A stretch of DNA of 5,175 nucleotides from contig JAHJFH010000314.1 of NCBI GenBank assembly GCA_018824925.1, positions 1 to 5,175 on the forward strand. Reading direction: 5' to 3'. Within the stretch, counting starts at the first letter, position 1. Each line of letters starts with the position of its first letter. Below are positions 1 to 5,175 of this stretch, one piece after another. Under the pieces are notes generated by a model. The model was given only the letters and a program-made list of their open reading frames with translations. It was not told the DNA's origin and did not search any database. The position numbers and the translations under genes are program-made. The DNA is from Thermoplasmatota archaeon (GTDB lineage Archaea > Thermoplasmatota > E2 > DHVEG-1).

Positions 1-164
1 ATGAAAAAATAATGAAATATGGAACCGAGGAAGAAAAAAACCAAGTAAAAGACAAAATACAACTTGGTGTTTTCCAAAATATCCAGAAATCAGGATTTTT
101 TGAAGCATATGAACAACTAGTCAACAGATTATATGAGAAAGAAACCAAAGGGGGAAAGACATGA
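1..164 (+). CDS. korB: 2-oxoacid:ferredoxin oxidoreductase beta subunit, C-terminal fragment (KorB-like)
   Basis: This is the last 53 codons of a gene that begins upstream of the window; the reading frame starts at base 3 and ends at the TGA at 162-164. The tail includes KYGTEEEKNQVKDKIQLGVF, followed by a helix-like stretch ending in GGKT. From memory this resembles the C-terminus of the beta (thiamine diphosphate-binding) subunits of 2-oxoglutarate or related 2-oxoacid:ferredoxin oxidoreductases, in which a KYGTE..VKD..LGVF segment is common. The catalytic TPP-binding core lies outside the window, so the fragment alone cannot fix the substrate. The strongest support is context: the stop codon overlaps the ATG of a gamma subunit by ATGA (161-164), the usual beta-gamma order in korDABC-type operons. 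A Vor- or Ior-like beta subunit for another 2-oxoacid is possible. The in-frame ATG at 12-14 is internal and not a start. Confidence 0.8.
   Translation, partial: EKIMKYGTEEEKNQVKDKIQLGVFQNIQKSGFFEAYEQLVNRLYEKETKGGKT
150..154 (+). promoter_or_regulatory. Ribosome binding site of korC
   Basis: A run of five G, in context AGGGGGAAAGAC, lies six bases before the korC ATG at 161, inside the last codons of the beta-subunit gene. It is purine-rich and well spaced, so it can serve as a Shine-Dalgarno site in addition to coupling through the ATGA overlap. Confidence 0.6.
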
Positions 165-706
165 AGAAGGATATCAGAATCTGTGGTTTCGGTGGACAAG
201 GAGTCATACTAGCTGGTTTTATCATTGGAAAAGCTGCCTCAGTATTTATGGATTATCATGCTGTTCAGAGTCAATCATACGGACCTGAGGCACGGGGTGG
301 TGCAGCACGATCAGAAGTCATTATATCTGATGAAAAAATTGGGTATCCTCGTCCCATTGGTGTGGATTTCCTTGTCGCAATGTCACAAGAATCATTTGAC
401 TCATATCGTGATGATATAAGAGATGATACCATCATAATAATTGATCCAGATCTAGTTAAGAAACATGAAATTGGTAGACCCCTTTACAAAGTACAAGCGC
501 TCAAAATTGCTGAAGAACTTGGCAATAAGATCGTTACCAATATTGTTATGGTTGGAGCATTTACCAGCATTTTTAAGGTGTTAAAACCAGAGGCGGTAAA
601 GGAATCTGTTATTGATAGTGTCCCAAAGAGATTCACTGATCTTAATACCAAAGCTTTTGAAAGAGGATTCGAGGCAGGCGAAAATGCCCTTAAAGAGCTA
701 CGATAA
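161..706 (+). CDS. korC: 2-oxoacid:ferredoxin oxidoreductase gamma subunit (KorC-like)
   Basis: This 181-residue cytoplasmic protein has the full length of a stand-alone gamma subunit (POR domain) of 2-oxoacid:ferredoxin oxidoreductases. The complex oxidatively decarboxylates a 2-oxoacid with CoA, giving an acyl-CoA, CO2 and reduced ferredoxin; 2-oxoglutarate to succinyl-CoA is the likeliest reaction. The sequence shows the N-terminal nucleotide-fold glycine motif GFGGQG (residues 9-14), the hallmark SYGPEARGG (39-47) and the conserved TNIVMVGAF segment (126-134). The ATG at 161 is preceded by a G-rich ribosome site (150-154) and overlaps the beta-subunit stop by four bases, so the start is secure. 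The 3' end overlaps hdrA by 23 bases if the preferred hdrA start is right. The split subunit layout (separate beta and gamma) fits Kor or Vor enzymes rather than the fused bacterial pyruvate enzyme. Substrate assignment is inference; family assignment is firm. Confidence 0.92.
   Translation: MKKDIRICGFGGQGVILAGFIIGKAASVFMDYHAVQSQSYGPEARGGAARSEVIISDEKIGYPRPIGVDFLVAMSQESFDSYRDDIRDDTIIIIDPDLVKKHEIGRPLYKVQALKIAEELGNKIVTNIVMVGAFTSIFKVLKPEAVKESVIDSVPKRFTDLNTKAFERGFEAGENALKELR
671..674 (+). promoter_or_regulatory. Ribosome binding site supporting the hdrA start at 684
   Basis: GAGG, nine bases before the ATG at 684, lies inside the end of korC. The alternative ATG at 789 has its nearest GAGG near 765, about 20 bases away, which is too far. 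The site therefore favours the longer protein that overlaps korC by 23 bases. The match is only four bases, so the choice stays tentative. Confidence 0.5.
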
Positions 707-3700
707 AAAAATAGACCATGATCTAGAAATCCCCCTGCAGGATGATTATTTCTACGATGAACCAGAGGAAATAATTGAAAACAATAATATGCCTCAACTT
801 GAAAGCACCGCAAAAATCGTTGTTGAACGAGCGAAACGTGGAGAAAAACGTGCTATTCAGAGTGATGTTCTCATCATCGGTGCAGGTATATCGGGTATGC
901 AAGCTGCCCTAGATGTTGCAGATAAAGGATACAAAGTTGTTATTATCGATAAAACCTCAACAATTGGCGGAGCGATGGTGAAACTTGATAAAACATTTCC
1001 TACCAATGATTGTTCAATTTGTACTGCCGCACCAAAAATGGTTGAGCTTTCACGACATCCCAATATAAACTTGATTACCTATGCTGAAGTAAATTCATTA
1101 GAAGGTAAACCTGGTGATTTTAAAGTAAATATTTGGCGTAAAAGCAAATATGTTGATCCAGACAAATGTACTGGGTGTGATGATTGCGCTGAAGTCTGTC
1201 CTGTTGAGGTAGTTAATCCCTTTGATGAAAAACTCTCCACGCGAAAAGCAATCTATATAGAGTTTCCCCAAGCCGTCCCAATTGTGTATACCATTGATTA
1301 TGATGCCTGTGTTGGCTGTGGATCTTGTGATCGAGTCTGTGAACCAGAAGCTATTTCTTTTCTAGAAAAATCAGAAGAAATCGAGGTTAATGTTGGAAGT
1401 GTCATTGTTGCAACAGGTTTTGAAGTCTTTGAACCAACAGAGATGCGAAAGGAATATGGCTATAGCAAATATGAAAATGTGATCACTGCACTGCAATTTG
1501 AACGGTTACTTTCATCATTTGGCCCAACAGAAGGAAAAGTATTTCGTCTATCAGATCGTAAAAAACCCAAGAGTATTGGTTGGATTCAGTGCGTTGGTTC
1601 GCGAAGTGAACAATTAGGGTTCCCCTATTGTTCCCGTGTCTGTTGTATGTATGCAACTAAAGAAGCATCGATTACAAAAGAAGCTAATCCAGAGATGGAT
1701 ATTACTATTTATTATATGGATATCCGTGCCTATGGAAAGGATTTCCAACAATATTATGATCATGCCAAAGATCTCGGAGTAAAATATGTTCGAGGGAGGC
1801 CATCATCTGTTTATGAAAACCTAGATAAAAGTCTAACAATTCGCTATAAAGACACACTAACTGGCAAAATCGAAGAGAATAAGGTCGATATGTTGGTTTT
1901 ATCCACAGCGATTATACCAAATCAAGGGAATAAGAAACTTGGTGAAATCCTTGGAATTAATGTTGATGATAATGGATTTTTTAAACAAAGCTCGTTATTA
2001 ACGGATCCTATTCAATCATCAAGAGACGGGATCTTTTTAGCAGGCTGTATACAAGGACCTAAAGACATTCCCGATAGTGTAAGTATGGCTAGTGGCGCTG
2101 CCGCTAAAGCTATTGCACCCATTAAAGATCGGGAAAAACATACCGGCAAAGAGTTTCCTCCCGAAAAAGATGTACTACATGAGAAACCACGTATTGGAGT
2201 ATTTATTTGTCACTGTGGTAAAAACATATCGAATTATCTTGATGTCGATAAAGTAACTGAGGAAACAAAGAAATTACCAAATGTTGACTACGCTGAACAT
2301 ATGATGTTTGCCTGCTCTGAGGATAGCTGTAAGAAAATCAAGGAATCAGTACAAGTAAAAGGATTGAATAGAATCATTGTTGCTGCATGCTCCCCTCGAA
2401 CACATGGTGGTCTTTTCCAAGATACACTCATGGAAGCAGGATTAAACAAATATCTGTTTGAAATGGCTAATATCCGGAATCACTGCTCCTGGGTCCATTC
2501 AAACAACTGGGCGGAGGCAACAGATAAAGCTATACGACTAGTACGAGCATCAGTTGCCAAAGCAAGACACCTTGAATCACTCAGTGAGGAAGAATTCTCA
2601 ATATACCCTCGAACACTTATACTCGGTGGTGGTATATCTGGTATGAAAGCCGCTCTTGCCCTCGCTAATATGGGAATTAAATCAATTATCATAGAAAAAG
2701 AACCGGAGCTAGGTGGAAGACTTCGGAATCTTCATTCAATGTTTCCAACAGATACAAAAACCGAAGATATTTTAAAGCCGATGATAAACGAGGCGACAAG
2801 AAACAAGTTAATCACCGTCATGACAAACGCAGAATTAGATGAACTGGAAGGATACATTGGTAACTACAAAGGAAAAATTAAACAGAAGGGGAAAAAGAAA
2901 GACATAGAGTTTGGCACTATCATTGTTGCTACAGGTTTCAGAGAGATTAATCTCAAAGGTAAATATCAATATGGAAAAAACAAAAATATTATTTCCCAAA
3001 CCGAACTTGAAACGCAACTTAAAAAAAATACCCTTAGAGCACCAAAGAATGTGGTTATCATTAACTGTGCTGGAGCAATGGATGAAGAACGACCATACTG
3101 TTGTCGAGTAGGCTGCGGGGTTTCAATCAAAAATGCGAAACTTATCAGCCAGAAATATCCAAAAACAAAAACCTACCTTCTCTATCGAGACATGCGGGTT
3201 TTTGGAAAAGATGAAGAGGAGTACTATGCTGATGTTCTTAAAAATAGTCACTTAACTACCATTCGATATCCCGGTGATAAAAAACCTGAGATAATTCTTG
3301 ATAAAAACAATCCGATTGATGGGTCTGTTACGGTAAAAGTGTATGATGACATTTTACATGAAGAATTAGAATTTCCTGCAGATCTCGTTGTTTTAACCGT
3401 TAACACCGAGGGGGAGGTTATGACCAATAAACTGAAGAATATGCTTAAAGTCCCTGTTGATGCTGCTGGATTTTTTATTGAAACCCATGCAAAAATCAAG
3501 CCACTTGATTTTTCAACCTCAGGCGTGTATATGTGTGGAGCAGCACATTATCCAAAAAACCTTGTAGACTCCATTGCACAAGCAGAAGGAGCTGCTTCAC
3601 GAGCTTCAATACCTATTTTCCAAGAAAGAATGAAGGGCGAAGGCATCGTTTCTGAAGTTAACAATGAAATCTGCCGAGGTTGCGGGATATGTATATCTGC

Positions 3701-3902
3701 CTGTGCCTATTCAGCTATTGATTTACAACCCCACCCTAGAGATTCAAGTCGATTAGTCGCGGAAGTAAATAAAGCTCTTTGTAAAGGATGTGGTTCATGC
3801 GCTGCAGCCTGTCTAAATAGTGCTATTGAACAAAAAGGATACAAAAATAAACAGATCAATGAAATGATTGCTGCTCTCTTAGAAGAAAAGGTCGCAATAT
3901 GA
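684..3902 (+). CDS. hdrA: Tandem (double-flavin) heterodisulfide reductase subunit A
   Basis: This protein of 1072 residues is far longer than a classic methanogen HdrA (about 650). HdrA is the cytoplasmic flavoprotein that splits or merges electron pairs between ferredoxin and other carriers and feeds HdrC/HdrB. Order of parts: acidic N-terminal extension (1-58); flavin module 1 with GAGISG (66-71), Cys110/Cys113, an inserted ferredoxin domain (Cys162/165/168/172 and Cys209/212/215/219) and the HdrA-type cluster motif Cys303, 316, 320, 321 (C-X12-C-X3-CC); a linker; the HdrA N-domain with VFICHCG (506-512), Cys544, Cys569, Cys601; flavin module 2 with GGGISG (648-653) and no ferredoxin insert, with Cys795, 806, 807, 811; a C-terminal two-cluster ferredoxin domain (Cys997/1000/1003/1007 and Cys1033/1036/1039/1043). 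Module 1 therefore lacks its own N-domain. Similar tandem HdrAs are known in anaerobic bacteria and archaea (from memory). Start: the ATG at 684 has GAGG nine bases upstream; ATG 789 (1037 residues) is the alternative. The stop overlaps hdrC by ATGA. Confidence 0.93.
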   Translation: MPLKSYDKKIDHDLEIPLQDDYFYDEPEEIIENNNMPQLESTAKIVVERAKRGEKRAIQSDVLIIGAGISGMQAALDVADKGYKVVIIDKTSTIGGAMVKLDKTFPTNDCSICTAAPKMVELSRHPNINLITYAEVNSLEGKPGDFKVNIWRKSKYVDPDKCTGCDDCAEVCPVEVVNPFDEKLSTRKAIYIEFPQAVPIVYTIDYDACVGCGSCDRVCEPEAISFLEKSEEIEVNVGSVIVATGFEVFEPTEMRKEYGYSKYENVITALQFERLLSSFGPTEGKVFRLSDRKKPKSIGWIQCVGSRSEQLGFPYCSRVCCMYATKEASITKEANPEMDITIYYMDIRAYGKDFQQYYDHAKDLGVKYVRGRPSSVYENLDKSLTIRYKDTLTGKIEENKVDMLVLSTAIIPNQGNKKLGEILGINVDDNGFFKQSSLLTDPIQSSRDGIFLAGCIQGPKDIPDSVSMASGAAAKAIAPIKDREKHTGKEFPPEKDVLHEKPRIGVFICHCGKNISNYLDVDKVTEETKKLPNVDYAEHMMFACSEDSCKKIKESVQVKGLNRIIVAACSPRTHGGLFQDTLMEAGLNKYLFEMANIRNHCSWVHSNNWAEATDKAIRLVRASVAKARHLESLSEEEFSIYPRTLILGGGISGMKAALALANMGIKSIIIEKEPELGGRLRNLHSMFPTDTKTEDILKPMINEATRNKLITVMTNAELDELEGYIGNYKGKIKQKGKKKDIEFGTIIVATGFREINLKGKYQYGKNKNIISQTELETQLKKNTLRAPKNVVIINCAGAMDEERPYCCRVGCGVSIKNAKLISQKYPKTKTYLLYRDMRVFGKDEEEYYADVLKNSHLTTIRYPGDKKPEIILDKNNPIDGSVTVKVYDDILHEELEFPADLVVLTVNTEGEVMTNKLKNMLKVPVDAAGFFIETHAKIKPLDFSTSGVYMCGAAHYPKNLVDSIAQAEGAASRASIPIFQERMKGEGIVSEVNNEICRGCGICISACAYSAIDLQPHPRDSSRLVAEVNKALCKGCGSCAAACLNSAIEQKGYKNKQINEMIAALLEEKVAI
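3887..3892 (+). promoter_or_regulatory. Weak ribosome binding site of hdrC
   Basis: AAAGGT lies six bases before the hdrC ATG at 3899, within the last codons of hdrA. The match is short; the four-base ATGA overlap is probably the main means by which translation passes from hdrA to hdrC. Confidence 0.4.
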
Positions 3903-4324
3903 AAGAAAACACCAAAGAAATCGTTGATGTAAATTCATTGAACCTAAAAAAAGGAGACCTAGTAAAAGAAGTAGAGGAGTTATGTGGGGAAAATCTTTAT
4001 GGCTGCTATCAATGCGGAACCTGTTCAGCAGGATGCCCATTTGTCGATGATATGGATCTTTCACCTGATGAAATCTTAAGGTATGTGATACTTGACAGAA
4101 AAGAAGTGTTGAATTCAAAAACAATTTGGTTATGCGCAGCTTGCTACACCTGCGCTGAACGATGTCCACGGGATATCAATATAACCAAAATTATGGAAGC
4201 ACTACGACAAATAATACTCCGAAAAAAAATTGATAAAACCAATATTCGGAAAATCGCTAAGGAAGAAATGGAAACAATCCCGCAATTAGCATTTGTTTGC
4301 CTATTTAGAAAAAATGTTGGATAA
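3899..4324 (+). CDS. hdrC: Heterodisulfide reductase subunit C, two-cluster electron relay
   Basis: This 141-residue soluble iron-sulfur protein carries electrons from HdrA to the disulfide site of HdrB. Two classic [4Fe-4S] motifs are visible: GCYQCGTCSAGCP (Cys36, 39, 42, 46) and CAACYTCAERCP (Cys79, 82, 85, 89), separated by the helical stretch with LSPDEILRYVIL. There are no membrane segments, so it is the cytoplasmic HdrC type and not fused to a cytochrome b (HdrE). Extra cysteines sit at 29 and 134. The start ATG overlaps the hdrA stop (ATGA, 3899-3902), which implies translational coupling and equal dosage. The protein is shorter than methanogen HdrC (about 185 residues as I recall). 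It ends in IPQLAFVCLFRKNVG, which resembles the natural ending of short HdrC-like proteins, so it is probably complete. A +1 shift in the A-run at 4309-4314 would extend it about 20 residues to the hdrB start (see findings). Confidence 0.92.
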   Translation: MKENTKEIVDVNSLNLKKGDLVKEVEELCGENLYGCYQCGTCSAGCPFVDDMDLSPDEILRYVILDRKEVLNSKTIWLCAACYTCAERCPRDINITKIMEALRQIILRKKIDKTNIRKIAKEEMETIPQLAFVCLFRKNVG

Positions 4325-4372
4325 AAAAAGAAACACCCTAGAATATGAGGATAAAATGAGTAGAGGAATATC
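4325..4372 (+). other. Short hdrC-hdrB spacer, open in another frame
   Basis: These 48 bases are the only gap between genes in the window. They hold the hdrB ribosome site and two tiny ATG frames (at 4345 and 4356) too short to call. I see no hairpin plus T-run terminator and no obvious archaeal TATA box, so transcription probably reads through. The frame containing the ATG at 4356 is open from 4290 and stops with the TGA at 4374-4376, which overlaps the hdrB ATG as ATGA; this could be an HdrC extension if the A-run at 4309-4314 is miscalled or slippery. Confidence 0.45.
4362..4367 (+). promoter_or_regulatory. Ribosome binding site of hdrB
   Basis: AGAGGA ends five bases before the hdrB ATG at 4373. 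This is the clearest Shine-Dalgarno-like site in the window and fixes the hdrB start in agreement with the expected N-terminus. Confidence 0.65.
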
Positions 4373-5175
4373 ATGAAGCTACTGTACTATCCGGGATGTA
4401 CCCTTAAAACATCAGCAAAAAATTTTGAAAAATCGGCATTTGCAATAATGGATGCTTTAGGCCATGAAATGGTAGAAATGGAAGACTGGACTTGTTGTGG
4501 CGTTGCTGCATCCTTAACTGCTGATGATCTTATGCATCATTTAGCTCCATTAAGAAATTTAATACATGTCGAGGACCAAGGAGAAGAATCCATTATAACT
4601 CTCTGTGACATGTGCAGCAATACACTTAAACAGACAAATCTTCGAGTACATGAAAACCCTGATGATCTAGAAACCCTAAATGCATTTATGGATAAAGAAA
4701 ATGATTACAAAGGAACGGTAAAAGTTCTTCATTTTCTAGAATTTCTCAGAGATGAAGTTGGTTTTGATGTTCTTAAAAAAATGGTTAAAAATCCATTAAA
4801 GGGTCTAAAGATAATGCCCTATTATGGCTGTATGTTACTTCGACCTCGAGAAGTAGCGATCGATGATGCCGAAGAACCTACTATTTTAAGGGATTTACTT
4901 CAAGTTCTTGGTGCTGAAGTAGTGGACAATCCATTTAAAATTGAATGTTGTGGTTCATATCATACAATAGAGAATAAGGAAATTGTTTCTAATCGAGCGT
5001 ATACTATTTCTCAAGATGCTTTTGATAAGGGCACTGATGCTATTGCCCTTTCTTGTCCACTTTGTCGCTTCAATCTGGATGTCAGAGGAAAAGAAGCAGA
5101 AGAGATATACAACAATTATAAGCAAATTCCAATTTATTATTATACTCAACTCATTGCAGTAGCCTTAGGATTAGA
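4373..5175 (+). CDS. hdrB: Heterodisulfide reductase subunit B, 3' end cut by window
   Basis: 267 codons are visible with no stop; the family is usually about 290-300 residues, so only a short C-terminal tail is missing. HdrB holds the disulfide-reducing site: two CCG domains bind a pair of non-cubane [4Fe-4S] clusters that cleave a heterodisulfide (CoM-S-S-CoB in methanogens). Both five-cysteine sets are intact. Domain 1 has Cys9, Cys41-Cys42, Cys78, Cys81 (C-X31-CC-X35-CXXC) in YPGCTLK, WTCCGVAA and CDMC. Domain 2 has Cys153, Cys192-Cys193, Cys228, Cys231 (C-X38-CC-X34-CXXC) in YYGCMLLRP, ECCGSYH and CPLC. There is no membrane segment and no fused HdrC part, so it is HdrB and not HdrD. The ATG at 4373 has an AGAGGA ribosome site six bases upstream, and MKLLYYPGC is the expected N-terminus. 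The sequence cannot show whether the physiological substrate is CoM-S-S-CoB or another disulfide. Confidence 0.93.
   Translation, partial: MKLLYYPGCTLKTSAKNFEKSAFAIMDALGHEMVEMEDWTCCGVAASLTADDLMHHLAPLRNLIHVEDQGEESIITLCDMCSNTLKQTNLRVHENPDDLETLNAFMDKENDYKGTVKVLHFLEFLRDEVGFDVLKKMVKNPLKGLKIMPYYGCMLLRPREVAIDDAEEPTILRDLLQVLGAEVVDNPFKIECCGSYHTIENKEIVSNRAYTISQDAFDKGTDAIALSCPLCRFNLDVRGKEAEEIYNNYKQIPIYYYTQLIAVALGL

Noticed and set aside
612..683. Upstream in-frame ATG at 612 as the hdrA start
   Set aside because: It lies deep inside korC, would make a 95-base overlap, and adds 24 residues with no family resemblance; the ATG at 684 has a ribosome site and a short overlap.
484..813. Minus-strand open frame opposite the end of korC and the start of hdrA
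   Set aside because: It is antisense to firmly assigned coding sequence, has no recognisable domain and no plausible ribosome site; it is a shadow of the codon pattern.
4325..4372. Possible terminator or internal promoter between hdrC and hdrB
   Set aside because: I found no GC-rich inverted repeat and no T-run on the plus strand, and A-runs alone do not make a convincing promoter element.
4144..4374. Minus-strand open frame opposite hdrC and the spacer, resembling a membrane peptide
   Set aside because: It is antisense to the second HdrC cluster motif and the A-rich tail; poly-A on the plus strand yields Phe-rich nonsense on the other.
4955..5149. Minus-strand open frame with hydrophobic residues opposite hdrB
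   Set aside because: It lies fully within the second CCG domain of HdrB; the hydrophobic look comes from the reverse complement of A-rich Lys/Glu/Asn codons.
1..5175. CRISPR array, tRNA/rRNA gene, insertion sequence or long direct DNA repeat
   Set aside because: Coding sequence fills almost the whole window; the only repetition is the diverged protein-level duplication within HdrA.

Overview
The window is a single, densely packed plus-strand operon segment from an anaerobe, and every gene in it belongs to ferredoxin-linked flavin/iron-sulfur metabolism. Bases run A/T-rich with strong A-rich codon choice (AAA, GAA, ATA, AGA). ATGA stop/start overlaps and short GGAGG-like ribosome sites link the genes. 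The pairing of a multisubunit 2-oxoacid:ferredoxin oxidoreductase with heterodisulfide reductase (Hdr) genes fits an anaerobic archaeon (for example a methanogen relative, an Archaeoglobus-like or a Thermoplasmata-like lineage). Some sulfate-reducing or syntrophic bacteria carry similar sets, so the taxonomic call is only an inference.

Layout: 1-164 is the 3' end of a 2-oxoacid:ferredoxin oxidoreductase beta subunit (korB-like). 161-706 is the complete gamma subunit (korC-like). 684-3902 is a very large HdrA with two flavin modules in tandem. 3899-4324 is HdrC, with two [4Fe-4S] clusters. 4373-5175 is HdrB, with two CCG domains, cut by the window edge about 20-35 codons before its expected end. 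The only gap between genes is 48 bases (4325-4372). No promoter, terminator, RNA gene, repeat array or mobile element was seen; the operon starts upstream and continues downstream of the window.

How the genes work together (inference from family knowledge): the Kor complex oxidises a 2-oxoacid, probably 2-oxoglutarate, to the acyl-CoA and reduces ferredoxin. HdrA takes in or gives out electrons through its flavins and many Fe-S clusters. HdrC relays electrons to HdrB, whose paired non-cubane clusters reduce or form a disulfide. Tight translational linkage of kor and hdr suggests that the 2-oxoacid oxidation and the flavin-based bifurcating or confurcating Hdr complex share one ferredoxin pool. 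In a non-methanogen the disulfide substrate would be unknown.

Points worth a second look are the kor-hdr linkage, the tandem HdrA, a rearranged cysteine motif in its second module, the acidic N-terminal extension of HdrA, and an open alternative reading frame at the hdrC/hdrB junction that might extend HdrC.
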